Below, one piece after another: positions 13,040-24,863 of a DNA stretch of 64,000 bases. Each line of letters begins with the position of its first letter. Positions within the stretch are counted from its first letter, which is position 1. The notes beneath the pieces were generated by a model that saw only the letters and a list, made by a program, of their open reading frames with translations, searched no databases and had not been told where the DNA came from. This stretch comes from Carnegiea gigantea (Eukaryota > Streptophyta > Magnoliopsida > Caryophyllales > Cactaceae). A program made the translations under genes and the position numbers. Where the stretch lies: assembly GCA_029747015.1 (NCBI GenBank), contig JAKOGI010000004.1, forward strand, positions 2,230,001-2,294,000, read 5' to 3'.

Positions 13040-14440
13040 ATCACTTCAATGAACCAACTACATATAAAGAAGCAGCTAAGCATCCTCATTGGGTTAAGGC
13101 TATGGAAGCTGAAATAGATGCACTCAAGAACAATGACACTTGAATTGAGGTTGATTTACCTCCTGGAAAGAGAGCTATTAGCTCTAAATAGGTCTTCAAG
13201 GTCAAGCTGAAGGCATATGGTTCTTTGGAAAGATATAAGGCTAGACTAGTTATCAGGGGCAATACCCAAAAACAAGGCATAGATTACACTGAGACTTTCT
13301 CACCTGTGGTAAAGATGACCACAATAAGAACAATTATAGCATTAGCAGCTGCTAGGAAATGGCCTTTATATCAACTAGATGTAAACAATGCATTTTTACA
13401 TGGGGATTTGTATGAGGAAGTATATATGAAGATGCCAGAGGGAATTTCAAACCCCTACAACAAAGTCTGCAAATTAAAAAAAATCCCTATATGGATTAAA
13501 GCAAGGTTCAAGGCAGTGGCATTCAAAGCTTGCTGATTTTCTCAAAAGTGAGGGTTATGTTCAGTCCAAGAATAATTATAGTCTCTTCATAAAGTCTTCA
13601 CCACAACATCTAACTATTGTGGCAGTTTATATTGATGATATATTACTTACTGACTCCAATACAGAAGCTATTCAAGCCCTCAAGCACAATTTGCATACAA
13701 CTTTTAGCATTAAAGATCTAGGACTGTTACATTACTTCTTGGGTTTTAAGGTTTCTCACCTACTTGATGGCATCAGTCTAACTCAGAGGAAGTTCACCTA
13801 AGATTTATTGAAAGAATCTGGACACTTACATGCCAGACATACATTGACTGCACTTCCTGTTAACTGCAAGCTTGTAGTTAGTGCGGGAATTCCACTAGAA
13901 GACCCTTCTGTGTACAGAACATTCATTGGAAAACTAAATTTTTTATCCAATACAAGACCTGATATTTCCTTTGCCGTTCAAACCTTGAGCCAATTTATGC
14001 AACATCCTACAACTTCTCACATGGTAGCATTAGATCACTTACTCAGTTACATATCAGGTACCTCAGGCCAAGGGATTTTATTAAAAGACATTGACTCTTT
14101 AAAACTCTCAACTTTTTCAAACTCAGATTGGGCATCATGTCCAATGAGCCGCAGATCTGTCACAGGGTACATTATACTTCTTGATCAGTCAACCATTAGT
14201 TGGAAGTCAAAGAAGTAATCTGCTGTGGCAAGGTCTTCTGCTGAGGCTGAATATAGAGCTATGGCACATGCTACAGCTGAGGTAACTAGGCTGGTTAGCC
14301 TTCTTCAAGAATTGTGGGTATCAAACCTTAAACTTATGACCCTGCATTGTGATAACCAATTTGCAATCCATATTGCTTGAAACCCAGTTTTTCATAAAAG
14401 GACAAAACATATCAAAGTTGACTGCCACTTTACAAGAGAT
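13040..14440 (+). pseudogene. Copia reverse transcriptase and RNase H remnant
   Basis: The RT begins near HWVKAMEAEIDAL. Stops at 13141 and 13189 fall where Trp is expected (in the ALKNNDT-W and SSK-W-VFK contexts). [12 protein letters not shown] carries a catalytic Asp, and the catalytic box reads YIDDILLT (13628-13651), so both Asp residues remain. A frame change occurs near 13490-13530, and there are further stops at 13799 and 14216. RNase H shows SNSDWASC and ARSSAEAEYRAM. The set of lesions makes this copy non-autonomous. Confidence 0.88.
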
Positions 14441-14613
14441 AGAGTTATGGAGGGGTTGTTGCAGTTGAGCTATCTACCAACAAATTCCCAGCTGGCTGAT
14501 GTACTCACCAAAATCTGGCTGATGTACTCGCCAAAATCTTACCCTTCCAACAGCATTGGACCCAATTACATAAGCTTGGCATGCTTCCTCAGCATCCCAA
14601 GCTTGAGGGGGGA

Positions 14614-14915
14614 TGTTGGAATATCAATCAAGAGCAGCAACAACACACAACAACAAGAAGTTAGTTTCTTGATTTGTTGGAAGTTTGTTATGCTGATGTT
14701 AGCAAGTTAGTTAGAATAGTTTTCCTTCTTTCTTACAGCCTATGTATAAATAAGGATGATGATATAATGTATAGCACATACTTGATATTCAATTCAATAA
14801 AATAGTAAAGTCATCAATCTTCCTCTGTTCTTTGCTCTCTCTGGTTCTTGTTCACCAACATGAATGGAGGTCGATAACCAAGGCCTGATTCTCTCTTGAT
14901 ATGGAGCTTTTCACA
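14614..14915 (+). repeat. Copia 3' LTR
   Basis: The second LTR copy, directly preceded by the polypurine tract at 14604-14613. It ends TTCACA and is followed by the target duplication CATAT. Confidence 0.93.
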
Positions 14916-14920
14916 CATAT

Positions 14921-15579
14921 ACAAAATGCTCACTGATAGGTACTGCATTCTCAAAATTATAATCTTCCCATGACATGTAGGTGACTAATACAGTTTTTTT
15001 TCCATAATTAGTCCAGGCACCATTTGTTAAAATTAGTCCCCCCTTAAGAATGATGCAAAGAAATCTACCGATTTACGAGCAATCAACACATGGGTTTCCT
15101 ATATAAAATGATTTCAAAAGTTTCAAGTAAAATATGTCTTATCACTATTGTTGAGGATACCCAGTGTCGTAATTTCCATGATAAATGCATGGTAAGAATT
15201 AAGAAAATTACACTTTTTCTCTTCAAAACAAGTTATGAATGATATTCCCAAATACTTATGTGATAAATTTTATATCTGTTGAAGTGGAGTGATTTAAAAT
15301 TTTAGACCACAATACCTTTTTTTTTTTCCAGAAAAAGGAGGACCATTAAAATGGAGGATATGGATTTTGAAAAATAAAATAAAACACAATTTCTAATAAT
15401 CCGGATCTATAAATCCATATATACGTTGTAATTTGCATTCCTTCCCCAAAAAGGACATTCATTTAATTTTAGTTTGCATGTTAAAACGAGCTTTGGTGTT
15501 GTTAATTCCAGTTCTCATATTTTCAGAACTTCTCGAGTATGAAGGAAAAAAAGCTTAAAATTTCTTTTCACTCCCACGT
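14921..15579. other. AT-rich spacer between Copia and LINE
   Basis: No open frame with recognisable similarity. Poly-T/poly-A tracts lie near 14993 and 15318. I see nothing further that can be supported. Confidence 0.4.
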
Positions 15580-16330
15580 AAAATATTATACAACACCAAC
15601 AACAATTCCTAGTATGGATCCCGCTTACGTGGGTCTAGGGAGATCTAGATATAGGCAGCCTTACCGCACATTATTACTTGTAGAGAGACCGTTTTCAATA
15701 GACTGACATCAAAAGATTTTAGAAAGGTGATTTAGAAATTGAAAAAATGTTGGGTAAAACTCATTTAGCCCCATAGGGCCCAAAAAAAAAAGATGTTAGG
15801 TAAAACTCATTTAGCCACATAGGGCCTAAATAAATAAAATTTATTTAGCCACATATATTAAGATGATCAACAGCTGTGGGATAAGAGTTTTGTTTACCTT
15901 GAGCAGCAAGCGGCACCATCAACTAATCTGGCTGATAATAGTGGGTACCACAGTTGTGAAGAGAGTACGACTTAAGCAATCGGAGGTACAATAATAATAC
16001 TCCTACTAAGTTCACTCTACTAGCCTACATGAAGGTATCACACCGGAAAAAGAATAATAGCCAGTACAACAAAATAACAAACACTACATAAACACAAGCC
16101 AGAGGAAGGTTACAAGCATGCTACCTATGATCTTCAGCCTTAATCCTAGGTCTCCACAGACTTCTATCTTGTGCCATGTCTTTCGTTAGATCCGCTAACT
16201 TCAAATAATTTCTAATCACCTTGTACCAATTTTTCTTTGACCGTCCTCTACCTCTTCTACACCCTGAGAGGTCAATCTTCTCACACCTCCTAACTGGTGC
16301 ATTCTCACTCCTCCTTTTAATATGACCAAA

Positions 16331-17062
16331 CTATCTTAGTCTAGTCTTTCTCAACATATCTTCTATAGGTGCAACTCCTACCTTCTTAATCACTTCATTC
16401 CTAATTCTATCCAATCTCGTATGTCCACAGATGCATCTAATCATCCTCATCTCTACTACCATTAACCTCTGTACTCGAGGCTTCTTGATTGGCCAACACT
16501 CTGAACTATATAGCAAAGTTGGTCTGACTACCATACGATAAACTTTCCCTGTCAATCCTACATGAATTTTCTTATCGCATAGTACTCCGGACGCATTCCT
16601 CCATTTATGCCAACCCGCTCTAATACGGTGGTTAATATCTTCATCAATATCTCCTTTCTCCTCAATGATTGAGCCCAAATATCTGAACTTCCTGGTCGTT
16701 GGTATTGCTACACCACCCATGGTGATCGCTTCCCCACTTGCTTCCTCACCACTGAACCCACATCGTAAGTATTCAGTTTTCAACCTGCTCAATCTAAAAC
16801 CCCTAGATTCTAATGTATGTCTCCATTGCTCTAACTTCCTGTTAAGACCATCGCTAGTCTTATCGATAATAATAATATCATTTGCGAACAGCACATACCA
16901 AGGTACTTCATCCTGAATCTCTTTTGTGAGTACATCCACAAGAATAGTGAACAGGAACGGGCTTAAAGCTGACACCTGATGTAACCCAATGTCAATAGGA
17001 AGGTCCTCTGTGTCTCCTTCTGAGGTCCTTACACTAGTTTTTACTCCATCGTACATATCCTT
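16331..17062 (-). pseudogene. RTE LINE reverse transcriptase fragment with altered active site
   Basis: An open minus-strand frame of about 241 residues covers the palm and thumb of an RTE-clade reverse transcriptase: [20 protein letters not shown], then LFANDIIIIDKT, then KFRYLGSIIEEKGDID and VLCDKKI. The catalytic box, normally F-A-D-D, reads F-A-N-D, so one metal-binding Asp is Asn. The usual [10 protein letters not shown] is GLHQVSALSP. The N-terminal RT and the endonuclease domain are missing through 5' truncation. Activity is not expected. Confidence 0.85.
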
Positions 17063-17067
17063 GATAG

Positions 17068-17178
17068 TTCAGATATACGTCTCCGACACCTCTTTCTTAT
17101 CCAAACACTCCCATAACAACTCTTTCTTCTCCAAACACTCCCATATACGTGTCCGACACTTCTTTCTTCTCCAAACAT
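17068..17178. repeat. tandem repeats at the 5' end of LINE 1
   Basis: The phrase CTTTCTT(A/C)TCCAAACA occurs three times (near 17090, 17122 and 17160). ATATACGT(C/G)TCCGACAC occurs twice (17071 and 17143). The repeats sit between the recognisable RT and the target duplication, so they formed at the 5' junction of the insertion. Confidence 0.65.
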
Positions 17179-17190
17179 AAAATATTATAC

Positions 17191-17932
17191 TAAAAATAAA
17201 AAAATAATTAAAAAAGATGTCATTAATTAAGCTGACAAACTCATATATCAGCTTTGTTAAAATTATTATCAAAGAAGCAATATATAATACAATTATAATA
17301 ATATAAAGAAATGTCTCATCTTAATTAACCCCCGAGTTATGATCTCATTTAATGAATAATGATATTAATAGTCTATTTTTTAAAAGAATAGTACTAAAAA
17401 ACATCTTTATTTTGACGGAATTTTTGACCGAAAAATCATATTTTTCTGTCGGAACATAAATTTTCTGGGGGAATTTCCGACCAACAGAGGACGTTGGAAT
17501 ATGGCCAATTGGAAAGCCTTTCCAACGGAATAACACAATCCGTCGGAAGTTTTTTCGACAGAAAAATTCCGTTGGCCTGCAACAGAATCACACTGCCAAT
17601 TGGGATTTCAAATTTTAAGTTCTTGGAAATATCCGTCGAAATTTCAGTCGAAAACTATCGAAATTTTGTTAGAAATCCATCGATGTTTTTAATTTTTTTA
17701 AAATATAAAAACTATAGTACCCAATTGTAAAAGCATTTTGCAATGTAGCTTATACACAATAAATTCTCAATATTGACGTTAAATTCATATTAACACTAAA
17801 TTCTACTTAATTAATAAAAAGTTGGATTCTTTAACAACAAACTAAAGTACAGCAATTAAGAACAAATTATCAACTTGACAAACTAACATCAACGCAGCAA
17901 ACTAAGTACAAAAACTATCAAATTTACAAAAT
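17191..17932. other. AT-rich spacer with CACTA-like subterminal motifs
   Basis: At 17410-17690 there are repeated short motifs of the type tccgtcggaa / ttccgacaga / tccgtcgaaa in both orientations. They resemble the subterminal repeats of CACTA elements. No CACTA terminal sequence was found, so this may be a remnant. No coding sequence is recognised. Confidence 0.3.
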
Positions 17933-18237
17933 CACATACAACAAATTGTACTAAGTATCAAATTCAACATATGCGATTAATTTAGTACAAAATTAGGTAC
18001 AAACTACACACATGAAAACCTTCTCAATAGGTCAGCGGCAAATGACAGTGGGAAGAGGTGACGGCAGGGGGATGACGGCACATACAAACTAATTGTACAA
18101 AGTATAAAATTCAACGTGTATGCTTAATTTACTATAAAATTTAGTGCAAATTACACACATGAAAACATTCGCAATAAGTCAGTGACAAATGACGATGGGA
18201 AGATGTGATGGTGGCAAGCGGCCGCAGGGGACATGAC
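17933..18237. repeat. two-unit tandem duplication of about 146 bp
   Basis: Unit 1 (17933-18078) and unit 2 (18079-18237) both run from CACATACAA through AAATTCAAC and TACACACATGAAAAC to the phrase 'caaatgac...gggaaga'. They differ by scattered substitutions and small indels. The second unit is followed by a CT-rich tract at about 18250-18310. Confidence 0.8.
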
Positions 18238-18520
18238 AACCGGTGGTGATACATTGCTCTCTCTCTGCGTCTCTCTCTCTTTCTCTCTCTCACGCTCGCT
18301 CGCTCTCTATTTTGTGAAGCAAGCGAGATCTGTTACTTCTGGGCTTGGTATGAGGTACGTTCTGACCCATATGAACTATATAATGAAATCTGTAAGTACC
18401 AAGATGGAACTGATTCGGAATTTTGAGGCACTTACATCGCGCTTAGGTGACCAGTAATGCAGCAAGATAGTGCAAGTTGTCCTATTCAGGTCCTATTCTA
18501 TTTCACATTTTTGAGAATTT

Positions 18521-18660
18521 AGTTAAGAGCTTACATCTCCTTACATCTCCTTAAATCTCCTTACATCTCCTTACATAATCCTTACATCTTTTTACATGTC
18601 TTTACATCTTCTTACATCTCCTTGCATCTTCTTGCATCTTCTTACATCTTCTTATATCCT
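18521..18660. repeat. minisatellite with unit CTTACATCTC
   Basis: About twelve imperfect 10-12 base units of the type CTTACATCTC/CTTACATCTT in a row. A related, more diverged array in the same orientation lies at 19552-19690. An AT-rich stretch without genes separates them. Confidence 0.8.
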
Positions 18661-19551
18661 ATATAGATTTTGTATAACATTCATTTATTTTAATTACAGA
18701 CATATGTATATTTTTTTAATTATGCTACCAATATACAAAATTTGTAAATATCTTATGAACATAACATTTACATAAACATAAAAACATATTATAACGATGT
18801 AAATTATATTTGAGTTTCGACATGAACAATAAATGTTATTATAGATTGAATAAGTGACATACTTTTAAAATTATAGTAGAAAACTTTTGTTCATGTTTAA
18901 GTCTGAAGCATATATGAAAACTGTCAAACTGTATGCGACGAAAGCATTACAGTTGTTTCATCTATAAGTTTATCCATGGCAATTTTGTTGCTATCATCAT
19001 TTGTTTTTATTTTTTTTTGGATTTTGGAAGGTAGTTTTCAATTTTTGGTTGTTTAATATGACACTACAATTTTCGTGTTTTAAGCATTGTCGAATAATGT
19101 TTTAAGGGTTTATTTATAAAATTTTCTGGTAACAATATTGACCATACATTTACATTTAAACTTGTTTACTTAAAATAGGATTTTATTTTAAAAGTTGTAT
19201 TCAATTTTGTCAAAAAATTTTTTTTTTTTTGGTTATACTTTACTTATTGGATCAAACTAATGTAAATATTAAAAATCACCTCAAGTGTACGAAATTTTAT
19301 TGATAAAATTTATGGGGTTTAATATATTTTATTATTGTGTAATTAACTTAGTTAATGGTTTATTTTCAATAAGTTTATTATTTTAATATTATTATTTCTC
19401 ATCCAAAATGTTCAGTGTAAAACAAACATATTTTGTTTCAATTATATTAAGAAATATTTTGTTTACTGATGGTATCAAATTTTAATCATAAATATGACTA
19501 ATATATCATAATTGTCACAAATTATACTGTACAACTCTTCAATAATTCAAC

Positions 19552-19690
19552 AACTCCTTACATCTATCATTACAGCTCCTTACATCTTCTTAAAGCACCT
19601 TATATCTTCTTACAACTTCTTATATCTTCTTACAACTCCTTACAGTTTCTTACAACTCCTTACATTTTTTTACACCTTACAGCTGTTTCT
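19552..19690. repeat. second minisatellite with unit CTTACA(T/A)CT
   Basis: About eleven diverged units (CTTACATCT, CTTACAACT, CTTATATCT, CTTACAGTT) in the same orientation as the array at 18521-18660. Together they look like paired arrays at the two ends of a 1.2 kb block. Confidence 0.75.
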
Positions 19691-19723
19691 TATCACGAAC
19701 TAGAACAAGCCCTAAGTCCTAAA

Positions 19724-20541
19724 TATAGCTGGGTAATGTGTCGTATCGGGTCCGGTTCGTATCCGTGTCGAACTTAAATAGGTTGAAAACCCTCGGATCT
19801 GAACTCGACTCGTTTAATAAACGGGTTGAAAAAGTTCAACCCAAATGGTTTAACATTTAAACGGGTTAACCTCAACCTAACCCGTTTATCTAAACGGGTA
19901 AAACGAGTTAGGTTCGGGTTACCCATTTTACCAACCAACCTGTTCAATTGCAACACAAATTTCATCCCAAAGATAATTTACCAAATAAATTACATATTTG
20001 CCAACATCTTAAAGCATAGCTGCTTTCAAAAGTACATCAAAATAGCAGCTAACTTAGGTTCCAATATATTCAGAGCCTATATCAGTAAAACAGTCAGCAA
20101 CAACATAACTTTACAGCTTAGAAAGTTCATAAAAGAACCAACTACTTAAATTACAAACTATGTCTAAGTCAAGTCTTAAATAATAGCAAATAAAGTTCAA
20201 ATTGTCTGAAATTCTTAATAATATAACAAGCAAGTCAGCAATCGACAAATCGATAAAAGAGACTACAAAGCCTAATTCTCCAGAGCCTAATTCTCACCCA
20301 AAATGTAAACGATAAACGGTAAATAGTAAATAAACAGTAAATGGATAATCCGTTTTATTAAACGGGTCAAATAGGTATTTTTTCGTGTCGAGATTCTCAA
20401 CCCGAACCTAACCCAATTAATTAAACAGATTTACCATATCAACCCATTTAACTAAATGGGTTCAAACTTCATACCCAAACCCGCTTAACTTCGTGTCGGT
20501 TCGGATCGATAATCATGTCGGGTGAGTTTTTCCCATCTCTA
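19724..20541. mobile_element. hAT-type non-autonomous element with 8 bp target duplication
   Basis: The 818 bp element is flanked by exact 8 bp duplications GTCCTAAA at 19716-19723 and 20542-20549. Ends are TATAGCTGGGTAA on the left and, reverse-complemented, TAGAGATGGGAAA on the right. This fits the TAGAGCTGGGCAA-type ends of plant hAT MITEs. The interior near both ends is rich in ACGGGT/ACCCGT and 'aacgggttaa'-like words in inverted arrangement. It has no transposase. Confidence 0.88.
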
Positions 20542-20635
20542 GTCCTAAACAAGAGTAACAGGATAGGCCAAAAAAAAAAAAAAACAAAAAAAAGCGGTAG
20601 AATTGGTGAGTTCTACCGTGGCCATCTCCGAATAG

Positions 20636-20740
20636 GCTACTTACAACACACCCTTTGGGATGGGATCCTTCCCTGAATCCCGCATAAACGCGAAATACTT
20701 ATACATCGGACTATTCTTTGTTACTGTGACTATCTCCTAA
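20636..20740. repeat. SINE-like 3' fragment, diverged
   Basis: The order 'ggctacttacaacacaccct', then 'gggatcc-ttccctgaatccc', then 'gcataaacgcg', then 'cttatacatcgg' follows the 3' part of tRNA-derived plant SINEs such as the tobacco TS family. No complete A and B boxes are recognised upstream. This is assigned from memory of the family pattern only. Confidence 0.4.
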
Positions 20741-21029
20741 CATGGGCGTAACTAAGTTTTGTTGACGACATATGGGCTGTAGCCACAGTAGGTCCATCCA
20801 AATCTAACGAGGACTGGATGCATGTGGTAATTAAATTTCTAGAGGGTACCTACCTTCTTAATAGTCTGCTTAGGCAACTAATTATGCATGGACCACTCGG
20901 AGAAGTTCAAATTAAATTTTGCACGATATTCCAATTTCTACGTGGAATCATTCGACAATTCAACAGGGTTTGAAATTGATTGGTTGGATGCTACGTCAAA
21001 ATGTCACCCGATAGTCGATAACATAAGTC

Positions 21030-21643
21030 AAAGTTGGAAAATGTGGCAAGTCGGATGAGATTTGTATTCTTTTCAAATTTACATGAGTTAAAAATTTGTC
21101 GATTTGAATTTGATCTGTTTATTAAATGGGTTAAAAATTTTGACACACATTCATTTAATTTTTAAATGGATTGACCTGATGTCGATTAATTTAACGCATT
21201 TAACTTATTTAAGATAAACGAGCCAAGTTTAAGTCACTTAATTATCCATTTATTTGTTTGCATTTTTAATTAATACATAATTATATAACACTAAAAATTA
21301 AGGTTACATACCACATCAAACAATTACTGTCTAAAGATCCCCGGATTCATTATAGTCCATATTTTTACATTTATTTTTTAATTTTTATATCCTTAATTGT
21401 CAAATAAAAAGCAAAGGGATAAATGATGAATGGATAAACGAGTTGTAACCCACTTAATTAAATGGGTCATATAAGTATTTTTTATGTCAAAAATTTTGAC
21501 TGGAACCTAACTTATTTACTTAAACGGGTTGACACATATCAATCCAGTTAATTAAACATTTGAAAAAATGTACCCAAATTCACTTAATTTTATATCAATT
21601 TTGAATAAATAATTGTGTCGAATATAACTTTGCCCAGCTCTAA
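21030..21643. mobile_element. second hAT-like element, diverged
   Basis: The right end, read in reverse complement, is TAGAGCTGGGCAAAGTTAT, the classic hAT MITE end. The left end is probably near AAAGTTGGAAAATGTGGC at about 21029. The interior shares 'aaatgggttaa' and 'taaacgggttgac' words with the element at 19724-20541. An 8 bp target duplication is not clear, so the left border is approximate. Confidence 0.55.
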
Positions 21644-21898
21644 TATAGCCTGTGGCCTCGACCCCGACCTCCTTTGGTCCTAGCTACTCCTTGCAAAATA
21701 ACATGCCTAACTCCATTTTCCTTCTGATATCGTTGTATCTAAACTGATTTGGATTGTCATATAATTAAAAGAAAGTTGCTCTTCTCCTCCAATAAATAAA
21801 TAAATAAATAAATGAGATAACTTTATGGCAAGGAGGCTCAAAGTCTAGGCCTTGGTACATTATGAAATCCCATTGTGGATCTACATGCCCTTAGTACT
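21644..21898. other. right flank of the composite insertion
   Basis: Contains an (AATA)n microsatellite at about 21791-21814. No gene is recognised. Confidence 0.4.
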
Positions 21899-23225
21899 CA
21901 TTTTGTCGAATCCAGGAAGCTTCCCTTCCGTACATTGGGTTTGTATGTGTTTTTGGTGTCTTATAGCATATTGCATGATATGTACATGCATGCAATCAAT
22001 CCATGTTCATCTGGTGCAATTTAACCATTCAACGCATACGTTCGTGGGATAAATATGAAGCTACTGACCTGCAATAAAATAAGAAGATCTGAATTCATAG
22101 GATAGATATGCAACATGCAAGTTAACAACTTTTTGTAAAGATAAATAAATAAAAAATTGGTAAGCTAGGCCAGGCACTGAGTTTCCTATCTCAAGAAAAT
22201 TTAATGGACCAATAAGCCTAAGGGAGAGGAGAAGAATTGCCAAGACTCAAGAACCGAAGTCCACCCATAGCTCCATTTAATGGCAAACAGAAGTCTCCCC
22301 TCCTCCACCCACCCCTCGAACCTGGGTGGGGAGAGAATAGGGGACAGACGACCATGGCGTTCAGGCTGATGCCCTTTCAGCATGCAAGTTAACGGCATGC
22401 TATGCAATACAATGTACACGTTCATCGTAACCTAAAAGAGCACTAAGAATGTAGTCAAGGACTCAAGGCAGTGTTTGGTGACATTCATTCGAAGACGAAT
22501 GCATTGCAGGTATATCTCTCCAAAGGCATAAGAAATTCACAAGCCCCAGGATTACGAAAATCTGAATAAGCAAGACTGTGCAAGAAGTACAAAAACAGAC
22601 TATTTGTGGGTATGACTAGAAACGAGGAAGAATTTTGGAGGATGGGTGTCAGACAGTTTCACCATCAGTAAGTCGAGTTTTTTTTCAGTCGGGTTTACAA
22701 ATGCATTGAACTCTGCGTCTCCTTTTGGATGAAGAAGAGGCTTTGAAGACACAAAGCTTATAGGTGCACCGCCAGGTTCCAGGATATGGCCACAAAATAA
22801 GGAATAAAGCAACTTTTTCCTTTTTTTCCCTCCCTCCTTTCGGGGTGTGATTCTTGCTCCTACTCCTTCCGTTCCCAAATAAATGTTGTCTTTGATTTTT
22901 GATAAATACTAAATTGGTGAAAAATAGCATAAAAATATCTATTATTTTATCCAAATTACCCCACTTAAGTTGTGGTAATGGATATATTTTTAATTTATGT
23001 TATTTAAAGTAATTATGTCTTGTGTTTGTTACTTTTGTTTATTAAACTATTTTCAACTATTGAAATTTTTTTCTTAAATTGCTTTATGTAGGTCTATTAA
23101 AATTGATCTCTCTACTGACAGTTATGTCTGTAGAGATAAGATCGTCTATATTTGAATCTTTTCAAATCCTGTAAAAACAAGACCCACACTAAAAGGAGTA
23201 GTTGTTGAATATACTTTTAATTGTA

Positions 23226-24863
23226 TCCATATAATTATATATAAAATTGAGTGATAACATCTGCCATTAAGTTATAGATAGCTTAGATGGCATTCAAAAT
23301 TGAGATGATGAGCTAGTATTGGTTTACTTCGTCGTTCATTTATTCATAAACTTTATTAATGATTGTATGCATATTAAAAGTGTCCATTATTACTTGCATT
23401 TATATGCCCAAAAAAAATATTATTTTTTTATTTAAAAAATAACATTCATACCCAACTTTCTTCTATTTTCTAATTGGTGGAGCACTGCTAAATTTTGGAA
23501 TTAAGGAGCAAGATAATTGTTTTTGCAGCAATTTTATCGGATGGATGAAAGAGTGAGTCAATGAGTTATATCTTTACGTGGAATTTTATGTTAAGGTGGC
23601 ACAATGTTATTGGTCAATTTTTAATTTTTTTATTCTACACTTATACTTATTATTTATGATTTAAAATTAGAAATGTGTTTTATGTATTACTATTTCAATA
23701 TTTTCTTCAACATTTTAATTGGGGATTTTAGTTTTGTTGGAGTTTTTAAAATTGGTTTGACCGTAATAATCTCTAAAATATATGAGTTACAATTGTTATC
23801 TTAAATGCCTTAGTCAATGCTTTATGTTTTAAAGTAAATATTGATTGATTGACTTTTAAGTCTTTAAACTTATGCAGTAAAGTATTACTTGCAATAGTCC
23901 TTTTGTTGGTGTTATAAAAGAACAAGCCATGTAGCATTTCTATGGTATGGATTGAAAAAGATAGATTTATATCTTATAATATTAGTAAAATATAATCTCT
24001 TTAGGGAGATATTTGATTGTTCATTTATATACTTATAACCTCATACCTTGAGTGTGGGAGATTAGTTGAAGGTCCTTTTTACTCCATCCGAAGAGGAACA
24101 ACAATATATAGTTAAATATTATTGCATATTAAAATTTTAAATATCAAATATTAGTCTGTATTCTCTCTGTAGTTATTCTGTAATTTCTCTCTTTTTTTTA
24201 AATTTATGGTATGACTATTTTTTTATCTGTATGCTATATTTTTAAAAAAGTTAGTTCATATCTCGCATTCTTTTTTTATTTTTATCATTCTTATCCTTTT
24301 GAATTTTCACACTAAAACTTTTACTTTGAAAAAAATGTAATTATCGATAAAATCTATTTATTTTAAATATAGCTTTTAGAATACTCAAACATGTTGAACT
24401 ATAATGCAAAGTGTTTTTTAAAGATTTATTATGTTCCATGATTAAGATATTATACATTTCTATAAGCTTATAATTTTTTTAATAATCCAATATTTATAGA
24501 AGAAAATTTTTAAATGAGTGAAAACAAGGAGCACTTAACTCTGTGTTGTACTATAGGGTAAAGAGGTTACACACATAAATTAGAGAGGTTGAATTATTAT
24601 CTTATGTGTGAACTTTTCCTATGAGATTCATCTTAAATTCACTATTCTTCTTGGTTCTTTTTTTATTTTTTATTTTTTAATATTATCCACTTTGTTTTAA
24701 TCCACGATAAGGGAGGTTGAACCCCACTTGGACCTCATATATCTTTTAAAATATTTGATAAAAAATAAAAAATTAATAAATAGATAAATGATGAATTATA
24801 TGAACATATTACTCATTGAAAAGTATATCAACAGTCCCCTGTATCGCAGGGGTATAACACTAG
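23226..24863 (+). mobile_element. complete non-autonomous Helitron
   Basis: The 1638 bp element starts with TC (TCCATATAATTATA) and ends CTAG at 24860-24863. It sits between an A (23225) and a T (24864) with no target duplication. A perfect hairpin, CCCCTG-tatcg-CAGGGG (24836-24852), lies 7 bases before the CTAG. These are the defining Helitron ends. Copy A of the duplicated segment is continuous at the matching place (9130/9131), an independent empty site. The interior is AT-rich and has no Rep/helicase frame, so it depends on a helper elsewhere. Confidence 0.92.

Larger units (their letters stand above)
9757..14915 (+). mobile_element. complete Ty1/Copia LTR retrotransposon, mutated
   Basis: The element is bounded by a 5 bp target duplication, CATAT at 9752-9756 and 14916-14920. 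LTRs lie at 9757-10056 and 14614-14915; both start TGTTGG and end TTCACA. By eye the LTRs differ at about 13 bases plus one 2-base indel (roughly 95% identical). A primer-binding site follows the 5' LTR, and a purine tract (TTGAGGGGGGA) precedes the 3' LTR. The domain order Gag, protease, integrase, RT, RNase H is the Copia order. The internal frame is broken by stops and at least one frameshift, so the copy cannot make its own polyprotein. Confidence 0.95.
15592..17178 (-). mobile_element. 5'-truncated RTE-type LINE (LINE 1)
   Basis: A non-LTR retrotransposon on the minus strand. It is flanked by an exact 12 bp target duplication, AAAATATTATAC, at 15580-15591 and 17179-17190. Its 3' end (low coordinates) has the conserved plant RTE tail: a block RC-related to GTAAGGCTGCC...ATCTCC, ending in a degenerate GTT-rich repeat (15592-15606 on the plus strand). 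The 5' end stops within the reverse transcriptase. Near the 3' end two copies of a 38-40 base phrase containing 'aaactcatttagcc' lie at about 15750-15825. Confidence 0.85.
18489..21898. mobile_element. composite insertion in copy B
   Basis: Copy A reads straight across this position (near 4837). The insertion joins after CCTATTCA (18481-18488) and leaves before TTGTCGAATCC (21902). It contains minisatellite arrays, a clear hAT MITE, a SINE-like fragment and a second hAT-like element. Left (CCTATTCA) and right (AGTACTCA) flanks share only a weak duplication, so the founding element is not identified. Confidence 0.6.

Noticed and set aside
17400..17700. Full CACTA element
   Set aside because: Subterminal-like tccgtcgg words are present, but no CACTA termini or target duplication could be found.
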